From contig CAMATV010000099.1 in assembly GCA_945861235.1 (NCBI GenBank), positions 1 through 9,388 on the forward strand: DNA of 9,388 nt. Direction: 5' to 3'. The position numbers and the translations under genes were made by a program. Shown piece by piece: positions 1-6,251 of the stretch. How positions within the stretch are numbered: position 1 is the first letter of the stretch; every line of letters begins with the position of its first letter. Origin of the DNA: Opitutus sp. GAS368. Its GTDB lineage: Bacteria; Verrucomicrobiota; Verrucomicrobiia; Opitutales; Opitutaceae. Under the pieces are notes generated by a model. The model searched no databases and was not told the origin of the DNA. It saw nothing but the letters and a program-made list of their open reading frames with translations.

Positions 1-7
1 CTCCAGT

Positions 8-37
8 TTGCTCAGCGCGTTTCGCTGGCACTAATTT
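8..37 (+). promoter_or_regulatory. Possible sigma-70-like promoter of the EVE gene
   Basis: TTGCTC (8-13) and TAATTT (32-37) are separated by 18 bases and resemble -35 and -10 boxes. The -10-like box ends 9 bases before the ATG at 47, so transcription would begin almost at the start codon and give a leaderless or near-leaderless mRNA. No Shine-Dalgarno sequence lies in the gap, which agrees with that. The match is by eye only and such hexamers occur by chance. Confidence 0.25.
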
Positions 38-46
38 TCCTGCACC

Positions 47-475
47 ATGAAACCAAAGAAAAACACCCTCCTTCAACACTGGCTCGTAAAGTCTGAACCC
101 GAAGCCTACGCGTGGATCGACCTCGTCCGCGATGGCCGCACCGCGTGGACCGGCGTCCGCAACTACCAAGCGCGTATCCATCTCAACACGATGCAGCCCG
201 GTGACCGTGTGCTTTTCTACGAGAGCGTCACCACCAAAGCCGTCGTCGGTCTCACCGAGGTTACGCGCTCCGCGTTTGCCGACACCACCGCCGAGGAGCC
301 CGGTTGGGTTGCCGTCGAACTCAAAGCCATCAGCGCGCTCACTCGCCCCGTCACGCTCGCCCAAATTAAAGCCGAGCCGGCCCTCGTCAACATCGCCCTC
401 CTCCGGCAAAGCCGCCTCTCCGTGCTCCCACTGAGTCGCGAAGAATTTGCCCTCATTGCCGCACTCGGTGCGTAG
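47..475 (+). CDS. EVE domain protein (THYN1-like)
   Basis: A 142-residue protein that is almost entirely one EVE domain (PUA-like fold, the family of human thymocyte nuclear protein 1). Visible family landmarks are HWLVKSEPEAY (11-21), the W-x-GVRNYQAR block (34-43), GDRVLFYES (52-60), a central VVGLTEV strand (66-72) and the C-terminal LLRQSRLSVLPLS block (118-130). The length is normal for stand-alone bacterial members. EVE domains are thought to bind modified bases in DNA or RNA. They occur alone in many bacteria and as reader domains in modification-dependent restriction proteins, but no nuclease or other partner is fused or adjacent here, so the substrate is unknown. The usual ARNNL is ARIHL and the usual FYHS is FYES, so the pocket may be slightly altered. 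The ATG at 47 gives the full domain and has no Shine-Dalgarno. The next gene is convergent, so this one appears monocistronic at its 3' end. Confidence 0.93.
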   Translation: MKPKKNTLLQHWLVKSEPEAYAWIDLVRDGRTAWTGVRNYQARIHLNTMQPGDRVLFYESVTTKAVVGLTEVTRSAFADTTAEEPGWVAVELKAISALTRPVTLAQIKAEPALVNIALLRQSRLSVLPLSREEFALIAALGA

Positions 476-518
476 CGGACGACGTTCCGCCCACCGCCGG
501 TGATCAGGCCTACGGTCG

Positions 519-533
519 CCGGACCACGTCCGG
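519..533. terminator. Hairpin between convergent genes, possible terminator
   Basis: CCGGAC (519-524) pairs perfectly with GTCCGG (528-533) around a 3-base CAC loop. It lies between the EVE stop (473-475, +) and the stop of the minus-strand gene (535-537). A weaker 5-bp hairpin (475-479 with 486-490) begins at the EVE stop. Downstream of the strong hairpin on + is only TTCAATT, not a proper T tract, so a true intrinsic terminator is uncertain. The position suits termination of either convergent transcript. Confidence 0.35.
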
Positions 534-534
534 T

Positions 535-2268
535 TCAATTCGCGTCGGGCTCAATCACCACGCGAAATCCAATGTGCCCGGCGCGATCGCGCTTCTCCAC
601 GGGCCCGACTTTCAGCATTTTCAGGGCTTCGGCCGAGTCCAAATAACTGCCGCCGGCCACCGGCGCCGTCGGACCCACCGGCAGCGGCGGTTGCAGCCAC
701 TCGGCGAGATTTCCCACCACGTCGTAATACCCCGCCGGTGTGGCCGGTGACTTTCCCGTCTCCCGACTGCGTCCCCCGCTGTTGTCCGCCGACCACGCGC
801 CGGCCCCGCCCGCACTCCACGCACGGGTAAACTCCACCTCCGACGGCAACCGCACCAGCCGTCCGAGCACCCACGACAAGCGTTCGCAAAATTCCTGAGT
901 GTCGAGCCAGCTGACCGAATCCACCGGCAAACCGCGCCCCGCCTGGCGGCTCGGATTCACGTTCATCACCCGGTGGTAAAGCTCCTGCGCCACTTCCGTA
1001 GTGAGCATCTGGAGTCGCGGCATCCCCGGCAGCGGAGCGAGCCGCGCTAAAACCTGCTCCTGTAACGTATCCAAATCACTGGTTCTCAGCGCGAGATACG
1101 CCAGCTTCCGCTGCAAGGCCGGATCCAACGAGCGACTCCGGGGATACTCGGCCGCCACCTTCTCCACGATCTTTAGCGCCACCGATAGTTTCTCCGTTGC
1201 CGCCGAATTCTGCCGCCGGCGCAGCGCCTCGCTCAGCTCCCGGTCGATCATCGCCGCGCGTCCCAGCAGCTCCGTCGACAGCACCGTCTGCCGCCGCCCA
1301 TCCAAATCCTCGGCGCGCGCCTCCGAGGCAAAGCGGCTCTTGGAAAATTTCGCATTGATCTCCTGCTGCCCCGCCGCTGCGGCCGCGTATGACGCCGCCG
1401 CTTCCTGTACCCGCCCAGCCTTCGCGGCCGCGTCGCCGTCTCGCTCCCGCGCCGTCACCACCGCCGCGAGTCCCGCCGCCCGCAACGAGGCCAATTCTCC
1501 GTCGATCTTGTCGAGCGCCGCCACGTCCGCGTACCGCGTCGCGGGGAACCGCTGGTTCAACTCCGCCTGCGACTTTCTCGCTTCCGTGTAGGCGTTCTGT
1601 GCGTCCTCCCATTTCTCCTGCGCAATGGCGGAACGCGCGAGCGTCAGGGCCGTCGCCACCGCCGCGCGCAACGGCTCCGCCTCGGCCCCGGAGACCTCCT
1701 GCGCGAGTCGCGACTCGCGCGACACATCCTTCAGCTCATCCTTCGTCGCGTTCGCGTTCGCCTCCCGTTGCAGTCGCAGCGCCTCCTGCATTTTCTCCCG
1801 CGCCTCGGCGCCTCGCCCTGCCTGCTGCGCCGCCAGCGCCTCTTTTTCCAACACCGTGCTCCGCGCGAGCGCCCCGCGCGAACGTTGCGAGCCCCGCGCC
1901 CCTTCCAAAGCCGCCAGCTGCGCCGCGTGTTCGGTGCTCACCGTCGGCTCCAACCGCATGAGCTCGCGCTGCTTTTCGATCGCCCGATTGAGCATCGCCG
2001 CCGCCGTCTCCTCCGGCACTCCCGCTTCGAGCGCGCGCCGGTAATTTTTTTCTAATACGTCGGCCTCACCCGCCACGCGCCGCCTGGCAGCCAGCCGGTC
2101 CACGGCTTCCTTCGGTGGCACCGCGAGTGGTTTCGTCGACTTTTCGGAGCCGAACGTGTGCCACCCCAACCAGCCCACGAGCGCCAACATGACCACGCCC
2201 GCGATCGCCGGACCTAGGTATGGCTCCGCGTCTTCGAGGCGGTCTTTCCACGTCGGTCGATAGGACAT
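535..2268 (-). CDS. Membrane-anchored helical-repeat protein with degenerate SUMF/FGE-like domain
   Basis: With the ATG at 2268 the protein has 577 residues. A GTG at 2325 would add 19 unlikely residues before the charged N-terminus. Domains in order: a short cytoplasmic tail with Arg/Lys (1-16); one membrane helix (about 17-40); an Ala/Glu/Arg-rich helical region (about 65-400) made of five tandem units of exactly 67 residues; and a C-terminal SUMF1/formylglycine-generating-enzyme-like domain (about 415-574). The last is recognised by TTEVAQELYHRVM, NPSR, VDSVSW, RLPSEVEF, YYDVVGNLAEW and HIGFRV. Classical FGE uses a Cys pair near the C-terminus. This protein has a single Cys, in EFCERL, so FGE chemistry is improbable and the domain may be structural, ligand-binding, or related to the PvdO/EgtB branch of the fold. 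The domain is about 160 residues, shorter than the usual 230-280. The protein is probably anchored with the large part outside the cytoplasm. No sulfatase is nearby. The function is unknown. Confidence 0.85.
   Translation of the reverse strand: MSYRPTWKDRLEDAEPYLGPAIAGVVMLALVGWLGWHTFGSEKSTKPLAVPPKEAVDRLAARRRVAGEADVLEKNYRRALEAGVPEETAAAMLNRAIEKQRELMRLEPTVSTEHAAQLAALEGARGSQRSRGALARSTVLEKEALAAQQAGRGAEAREKMQEALRLQREANANATKDELKDVSRESRLAQEVSGAEAEPLRAAVATALTLARSAIAQEKWEDAQNAYTEARKSQAELNQRFPATRYADVAALDKIDGELASLRAAGLAAVVTARERDGDAAAKAGRVQEAAASYAAAAAGQQEINAKFSKSRFASEARAEDLDGRRQTVLSTELLGRAAMIDRELSEALRRRQNSAATEKLSVALKIVEKVAAEYPRSRSLDPALQRKLAYLALRTSDLDTLQEQVLARLAPLPGMPRLQMLTTEVAQELYHRVMNVNPSRQAGRGLPVDSVSWLDTQEFCERLSWVLGRLVRLPSEVEFTRAWSAGGAGAWSADNSGGRSRETGKSPATPAGYYDVVGNLAEWLQPPLPVGPTAPVAGGSYLDSAEALKMLKVGPVEKRDRAGHIGFRVVIEPDAN
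1066..2073 (-). repeat. Five 67-residue protein repeats encoded in tandem
   Basis: Within the SUMF-like protein (577-residue numbering), matching positions recur every 67 residues. A conserved Ala falls at 89, 156, 223, 290 and 357. A large hydrophobic residue follows four later (Leu, Met, Tyr, Tyr, Leu). An aromatic-turn-Arg motif (FPATR, FSKSR, YPRSR) recurs with its Arg at 245, 312 and 379. The spacing has no gaps. Each unit looks like a TPR-like helical hairpin (a conserved Ala followed by a hydrophobic, then Q-x-E) plus a longer connecting helix. Repeats 1 and 2 are more diverged than 3 to 5. The outer boundaries are approximate. Confidence 0.65.
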
Positions 2269-2300
2269 TCCCGTGAGCAAAGGTTCGTCCGGGTAAATTG

Positions 2301-2310
2301 CAACGCGTTG
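2301..2310. promoter_or_regulatory. 10-bp palindrome CAACGCGTTG in divergent promoter region
   Basis: CAACGCGTTG is a perfect palindrome 33 bases upstream of the minus-strand ATG (2268). Its half CGTTG is also the end of each of the three 11-bp tandem repeats about 25 bases away, so both could be read by the same DNA-binding protein. A 10-bp palindrome can occur by chance, and no regulator gene is in the window. Confidence 0.3.
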
Positions 2311-2333
2311 TCCATCGACCCTCACCGGACGCG

Positions 2334-2366
2334 TTCACCCGTTGTTCACCCGTTGTTAACCCGTTG
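2334..2366. repeat. Three tandem 11-bp direct repeats (TTCACCCGTTG)
   Basis: TTCACCCGTTG occurs at 2334-2344 and 2345-2355, followed by TTAACCCGTTG at 2356-2366 with one changed base. Three contiguous copies with an 11-bp period put each copy on nearly the same face of the helix. The array is in the only divergent promoter region of this half of the window. It ends 42 bases before the likely tyrA start (2409) and begins 65 bases upstream of the minus-strand ATG (2268). It could be an operator array for either or both transcripts, or simply a small slippage expansion. Confidence 0.8.
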
Positions 2367-2408
2367 TAGTGCTCGACACCGTCCGGCGATTTTGCGTCTT
2401 TGCCCGAC

Positions 2409-3269
2409 GTGCCCGCAATCACTCAGCTCACGATTCTCGCCCCCGGTCTCCTCGGGGGATCGGTTGCCCGCGCCGCGCGCCAGCGCGACGTCGCGCGACG
2501 CATCGTGCTGTGGACCCGCCGGCCGGAATCACGGCTCAAACTTCGCGCGCAACCGTGGTGCGACGCCGTCGCGGACACGCCCAACGCAGCCGTCCGCGGT
2601 GCCGACCTCGTTGTGATCGCCGCGCCCGTCGACCAGATCGTCCCCCTCGCCCGCCAAATCGCCCCCGACCTTGCCCCCGGCACGCTCGTCACCGACGTCG
2701 GCAGCGTAAAAAACGAAATCTCCCGCCTCGGTCACGCCGCCCTCGCACCCCACGCCCACTTCGTCGGTGCCCACCCGATGGCCGGCTCCGAAAAAACCGG
2801 CTGGGAACACAGCACCGCAACCCTCTTCGAACACCGTACCTGTTTCGTCACTCCGCTCGCCGATACCGCCGCCCAAGCCACCGCCACCGTCGTCGAATTT
2901 TGGCACGCACTCGGCGCCGAGGTCGTGACGGTCGCGCCTGACCAGCACGACGAAATCGTCGCGCACATCAGCCACCTGCCTCAAGTCATCGCATCCAGTC
3001 TCTGCGGATTTCTCGCCACAAAAAATCCCACGTGGCGCCACCACGCCGGCGGCGGCCTGCGCGACACCACGCGCATCGCCGGCAGCGACCCACAAATCTG
3101 GCGCGCGATCCTCGAACAAAATCGCGACGAGGTTCTCCGCGCCCTCAGCGGCTTCGAAGACGAACTCCATAGCCTGCGCACCGCTCTCGCCAACCGCGAC
3201 TACGTCGAAGTCGCCGCCCGAATTGAGCGCGGCAAAGCCTACCGCGACCAATTCCGCCCGCTGCCGTGA
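2409..3269 (+). CDS. tyrA: Prephenate dehydrogenase (TyrA family)
   Basis: Oxidative decarboxylation of prephenate to 4-hydroxyphenylpyruvate with NAD(P), the committed step to tyrosine, in the cytoplasm. The GTG at 2409 gives 286 residues; a TTG at 2400 would add three, and neither has a Shine-Dalgarno. An N-terminal Rossmann fold begins LTILAPGLLGGS (7-18), with DLVVIAAPVDQI (66-77) and TDVGSVK (95-101). Catalytic-domain hallmarks are HPMAGSEKTGW (122-132), DQHDEIVAHISHLPQ (178-192) and GGGLRDTTRIAGSDP (214-228). The C-terminal half is the all-helical dimerisation domain. No chorismate mutase or ACT domain is attached, so this is the mono-functional form; feedback control by tyrosine through an ACT domain is absent. 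The first Gly of the dinucleotide GxGxxG motif is Ala (A11). The gene leads a four-gene operon and its TGA overlaps the aroA GTG. Arogenate as alternative substrate cannot be excluded. Confidence 0.93.
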   Translation: MPAITQLTILAPGLLGGSVARAARQRDVARRIVLWTRRPESRLKLRAQPWCDAVADTPNAAVRGADLVVIAAPVDQIVPLARQIAPDLAPGTLVTDVGSVKNEISRLGHAALAPHAHFVGAHPMAGSEKTGWEHSTATLFEHRTCFVTPLADTAAQATATVVEFWHALGAEVVTVAPDQHDEIVAHISHLPQVIASSLCGFLATKNPTWRHHAGGGLRDTTRIAGSDPQIWRAILEQNRDEVLRALSGFEDELHSLRTALANRDYVEVAARIERGKAYRDQFRPLP

Positions 3270-4660
3270 CTACCGTCCTGCCCGACCATCTACTCATTCA
3301 GCCCTTCACGCGGCCCGCCCGTGGCACCGTCACTCTGCCCGGCTCGAAAAGCCTCACCAACCGCGCCCTCCTCCTCGCCGCCCTCTGCGACCGGACCGTC
3401 ACGCTGACGGGCGCGCTCTTTAGCGAAGACACGCACCTGATGGCCGAAGCCCTCCGGAAACTCGGCTTCACCGTCACCGCTGACGACTCCGCCCACACCC
3501 TCCGCGTCTCCGACCAAACCGCCGCTTTCCCCAGCACTTCGATCTCCGCGCCGATCGACCTCTTCGTCGGCCTCGCTGGCACCGCCGCCCGTTTCCTCAC
3601 CGCCCTCTGCGCTGTAGCGCCCTGCGGCATCTATCGCCTCGATGGCGTGCCCCAGATGCGCAAGCGCCCGATGAAACCCCTCATCGACGCACTCCGCACC
3701 CTCGGTGCCGAGATCCACTGCACCGGCGTCGAAGGATTTTTCCCGTTCGAAATTCACGCCCACGGCCTCGGCGGTGGGCCCGTCTCCATCGACGCCAGCG
3801 AGAGCAGCCAACTGCTTTCCGCGCTCTTGATGGTCGCACCCCACGTCGCTGCGCCGATCGAAATCACCCTCGTGGGCGGCGTCCGCTGGCCCTTCGTCGC
3901 GATGACGATCAATCAAATGGCTCAGTTCGGTTTCGCGCAAAAACTCACGCGTACCGGCGATACCATCGCGATTCCCGCAGGCCGCTATGCCCCACCCGCA
4001 ACCTACGCCATCGAACCCGACGCGACCGCTTCGAGCTATTTCACCGCCCTCCCGCTCGCCGTCGGCGGTACCACGCACATCGCCAACTTGCTCCCGCCCG
4101 CCCACGGCCTCCAGGGCGATTCCCAATTTCTCAACGTCCTCACGCGTCTCGGTGCCGAAGTCGCTCCGTTCAACGGTGACGTCGACATCACGGTTCGGCC
4201 CGACACCGTCCTCCGCGGAATAACGCAAAATTTTTCCGAATTCTCCGACACTTTTCTCACCCTCGCCGCCCTCGCCCCGTTGCTCGCAGGCCCCACCACC
4301 ATCACCGGCATCGCTCACTCGCGAAAACAGGAGACCGACCGTGTCGCCGGTATGGTCGCCGAACTTCGCAAACTTGGCCAAGACGTCCACGAACACGAAG
4401 ACCAAGACGGCCTCACCATCACGCCCGACCTCGCCGAACTCCGTCGTCGCTCCGCCACCACTCCGCTTAAAATCGAAACCTACGGCGACCACCGCTTCGC
4501 CATGAGTTTCGCCATTCTCGGCTGTCACAACCTCCACGGCTCGCGCGATTCCGCCCCGCGCCCGTGGCTCACCATCCGCAATCCCGCCTGCTGCGCCAAA
4601 ACTTTTCCGCACTTTTTTGAGTTGCTGGACACGCTGCGGAAAAACTCCCTCGCCCCGTGA
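3266..4660 (+). CDS. aroA: 3-phosphoshikimate 1-carboxyvinyltransferase (EPSP synthase)
   Basis: Transfers the enolpyruvyl group of PEP to shikimate-3-phosphate, the sixth shikimate-pathway step. The protein has 464 residues, slightly longer than the usual 425-450. Landmarks: LPGSKSLTNR (24-33, PEP/S3P-binding K28, S29, R33), GLAGTAAR (102-109, the glyphosate-loop Gly is G105), QMRKRPM (130-136, R134), ESSQLLSALLM (179-189, S180/S181/Q182), FSD (326-328, D328), RKQETDR (353-359), GDHRFAM (407-413, R410) and AKTFP (444-448, K445). The catalytic residues match the E. coli enzyme except that the Lys of the RxKE(S/T)DR signature is Gln (Q355). The start is GTG at 3266, sharing GTGA with the tyrA stop and having no Shine-Dalgarno, which suggests translational coupling. 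Its own stop overlaps cmk the same way. Identification is firm. Confidence 0.97.
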   Translation: MTTVLPDHLLIQPFTRPARGTVTLPGSKSLTNRALLLAALCDRTVTLTGALFSEDTHLMAEALRKLGFTVTADDSAHTLRVSDQTAAFPSTSISAPIDLFVGLAGTAARFLTALCAVAPCGIYRLDGVPQMRKRPMKPLIDALRTLGAEIHCTGVEGFFPFEIHAHGLGGGPVSIDASESSQLLSALLMVAPHVAAPIEITLVGGVRWPFVAMTINQMAQFGFAQKLTRTGDTIAIPAGRYAPPATYAIEPDATASSYFTALPLAVGGTTHIANLLPPAHGLQGDSQFLNVLTRLGAEVAPFNGDVDITVRPDTVLRGITQNFSEFSDTFLTLAALAPLLAGPTTITGIAHSRKQETDRVAGMVAELRKLGQDVHEHEDQDGLTITPDLAELRRRSATTPLKIETYGDHRFAMSFAILGCHNLHGSRDSAPRPWLTIRNPACCAKTFPHFFELLDTLRKNSLAP

Positions 4661-5349
4661 CGCCTCCCGTGACCGCCGCCTCCGCCCCTTTCCTCATCGT
4701 TGCCATCGACGGCGGCGCCGCTTCTGGAAAATCCTCCTCGTCGCGCCTGATCAGCGAGCGTTTTAACTTCCTCCACGTCGACACCGGTTCCTTTTATCGG
4801 GCCCTCACCGCCGGCCTGCTGCGCGCCGGCGCCGCGCCGACCGACCTTGCGACCGTGCAGACGGCTCTGGCGGCCCTCCGGCTGGGCACTGCTTTGAACG
4901 GCCGCTCCGCCCAAATGGAAATCTCCGGCCAACCCGTCGCCGACGCCGAGATTCGCACCTCCGCCGTCAATGCCGCCGTCTCCCACTTCGCCGCGATTCC
5001 CCAACTCCGCGCCGCGCTCCTCGCCTATCAGCGCGGCCAGGCCGACGTCGCCCGCGCCCACGGCTTCTGCGGTCTCGTCATGGAAGGCCGCGATATCGGT
5101 TCCGTAATTTTTCCCGACGCCGATTTCCGCTTCTTCCTGCACGCCGATCCCGTCGAACGTGCTCGCCGCCGCGCCAACGAGGGCCAGCAAGATTCCATCG
5201 TCGAACGCGACCGCCTCGACTCCTCCCGCAAAACCGCCCCGCTGGCCTGCCCCGTCGGCGCGACCTCGATCGACACCACGCACATCGGCCTCGCCCAGGT
5301 CGTCGCCCTGATGGCTGCGGCCATCGCCACCAAACTCGCTGCTGCATGA
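4657..5349 (+). CDS. cmk: Cytidylate kinase
   Basis: Phosphorylates CMP and dCMP with ATP in the cytoplasm. The protein has 230 residues, normal for the family. The P-loop is GGAASGKS (19-26). The substrate-side motif is DTGSFYR (42-48), and the NMP-binding/core motif is EGRDIGS (143-149), followed by FPDADFRFFLHAD (152-164). The lid-region RDRLDSSRKTAPL (184-196) and the terminal SIDTTH (204-209) complete the family pattern. The GTG at 4657 lies in a GTGA overlap with the aroA stop. A second in-frame GTG at 4669 would shorten it by four residues, and the overlap favours the first. In many bacteria aroA and cmk are neighbours, commonly with rpsA after them. Here plsC takes that place, as in some other lineages where cmk precedes plsC. 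Confidence 0.96.
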   Translation: MTPPVTAASAPFLIVAIDGGAASGKSSSSRLISERFNFLHVDTGSFYRALTAGLLRAGAAPTDLATVQTALAALRLGTALNGRSAQMEISGQPVADAEIRTSAVNAAVSHFAAIPQLRAALLAYQRGQADVARAHGFCGLVMEGRDIGSVIFPDADFRFFLHADPVERARRRANEGQQDSIVERDRLDSSRKTAPLACPVGATSIDTTHIGLAQVVALMAAAIATKLAAA

Positions 5350-6008
5350 GCCACGCTTTCCCTCAGGCGGAGATGCAGCCGATCTACGGTGTCTGCCACT
5401 ACCTCTTCGGCGTGCTTCACGCCGTGTTCTTCCGTGGTGAAGTCATCGGCGTGGAAAACCTGCCGACTTCCGGCGGTTTCCTCGTCGCCGCCAACCATAC
5501 CAGTTTTCTCGATCCGCCTTTCATCGGTTGCCAGGTCCCACGCCAAATCGCCTACTTTGCCCGCAAGACACTTTGGAACAGCCGCTTCGCCTCGTGGTGG
5601 CTCGACTCCGTCGGCACCATCCCCGTCGACCGCGACGGTGGCCAAGACGTGAGCGCCATCAAGCGTGTCCTGAAAGCCATCAAAGAAAACCGCGGCCTCA
5701 TCCTCTTCCCCGAGGGCACGCGTTCACTCGACGGCACCCTCCAAGCCGCCAAAGCCGGCGTCGGCCTCATCGCGTGCCGCACCCAAGTCCCCGTCGTGCC
5801 CGCGCGTATTTTCGGCTCCTTCGAAGCCTTCGGCAAGGGCGTGAAATTTCCCCGCCTCGGCACCCGCGTGACCGTCGTCTTCGGTCGCCCGATTCTCCCC
5901 GCCGCCTACGACGATTCCAAGTCCGGCAAAGAGCGTTACCAGATCGCCAGCGAACGCATCATGGCGGAGATCGCCCGGCTCGCGCCCCCGCCCGTCACGG
6001 TCGTCTGA
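5346..6008 (+). CDS. plsC: 1-acyl-sn-glycerol-3-phosphate acyltransferase
   Basis: Acylates lysophosphatidic acid to phosphatidic acid at the inner membrane. The protein has 220 residues. The acyltransferase block I is NHTSFLD (50-56), with the catalytic H51 and D56. Block II is around RKTLWNS (73-79). Block III is FPEGTRS (121-127), and block IV is VPVVPARI (148-155). The N-terminal stretch of about residues 15-29 is hydrophobic and may be a membrane-associating helix. The ATG at 5346 overlaps the cmk stop (ATGA), making this the last gene of the tyrA-aroA-cmk-plsC unit. Cmk supplies CDP, and after further phosphorylation CTP, which activates the PlsC product to CDP-diacylglycerol. The acyl donor (acyl-ACP or acyl-CoA) cannot be told from the sequence. 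A lyso-ornithine or other lipid acyltransferase is a less likely alternative. Confidence 0.93.
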   Translation: MSHAFPQAEMQPIYGVCHYLFGVLHAVFFRGEVIGVENLPTSGGFLVAANHTSFLDPPFIGCQVPRQIAYFARKTLWNSRFASWWLDSVGTIPVDRDGGQDVSAIKRVLKAIKENRGLILFPEGTRSLDGTLQAAKAGVGLIACRTQVPVVPARIFGSFEAFGKGVKFPRLGTRVTVVFGRPILPAAYDDSKSGKERYQIASERIMAEIARLAPPPVTVV

Positions 6009-6024
6009 TGGTCGTCCCCGTCAG
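6005..6024 (+). terminator. Hairpin at the plsC stop codon, weak terminator candidate
   Basis: CTGATGG (6005-6011) can pair with CCCGTCAG-type sequence at 6018-6024 (seven pairs, one G-U) around a six-base loop. The stem contains the plsC TGA (6006-6008). No T tract follows, so it is at best a Rho-dependent or mRNA-end-protecting structure. It is placed where the four-gene operon should end. Confidence 0.3.
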
Positions 6025-6251
6025 CGCTGTGCAGGTCGCCGAGCCTGCTCGCGGTCCGCCACTCACCCACGCGTTCGCCCCATCTTTGGGCAAGCCGTCC
6101 GTCGCATAGAGCGCAACTACGCTGAGCAGACTTCGTGGTTTCCCATCCTCAAAACTTGCAACGGCCGCGAGCAGGCCCTCGCCAACGAAGCCGCCGTCTC
6201 CGGGAAGGTCATACTGCGAATCAGCCGTCTCTCCGCGGGGGTTGCAGGTTC
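6009..6251. other. Convergent intergenic spacer without a supported gene
   Basis: 243 bases between the plsC stop and the trpS stop, the longest non-coding stretch in the window. Several short frames stay open on both strands, including an 86-codon minus frame running from 6255 to 5995, but none has family motifs, a good start or the composition of the neighbouring genes. The + frame passing through about 6082-6250 reads IFGQAVRRIERNYAEQ and TSWFPILKTCNGREQ, which looks more protein-like than the other frames but has no start codon in a sensible place. It could be a gene relic or a member of a dispersed intergenic repeat family; I cannot decide without comparison. Confidence 0.45.
6043..6176. 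repeat. Perfect 12-bp inverted repeat, arms 110 bp apart
   Basis: GCCTGCTCGCGG (6043-6054) is the exact reverse complement of CCGCGAGCAGGC (6165-6176). The arms enclose 110 bases in the spacer between plsC and trpS. The pairing could close a structured RNA, or mark the ends of a small non-autonomous element or intergenic repeat. No target-site duplication is evident next to the arms. In GC-rich DNA a 12-bp match at this distance is suggestive, not conclusive. Confidence 0.55.

Noticed and set aside
47..475. EVE gene as part of a modification-dependent restriction or defence system
   Set aside because: The domain is stand-alone and no nuclease, NTPase or methyltransferase of such systems lies next to it in the window.
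1389..1961. Plus-strand Pro/Arg/Ala-rich frame inside the repeat-protein gene
   Set aside because: Shadow of the minus-strand Ala/Glu/Arg helical region; its composition is an artefact of codon bias.
535..2268. Calling this gene an active sulfatase-maturating formylglycine enzyme
   Set aside because: The catalytic cysteine pair is missing, the domain is short and no sulfatase is nearby.
2269..2325. GTG start at 2325 for the SUMF-like protein
   Set aside because: It adds 19 residues with no signal character and reaches into the palindrome region. ATG at 2268 gives a normal short tail before the membrane helix.
3290..4612. Long minus-strand open frame of about 440 codons antisense to aroA
   Set aside because: It has Gly/Glu/Asp-rich low-complexity composition, as expected from reading a C-biased gene backwards, and no family motif. 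aroA on the other strand is certain.
3266..4660. Claim of natural glyphosate tolerance from the altered aroA motifs
   Set aside because: The key Gly105 is retained and the effect of the nearby changes cannot be judged from sequence alone.
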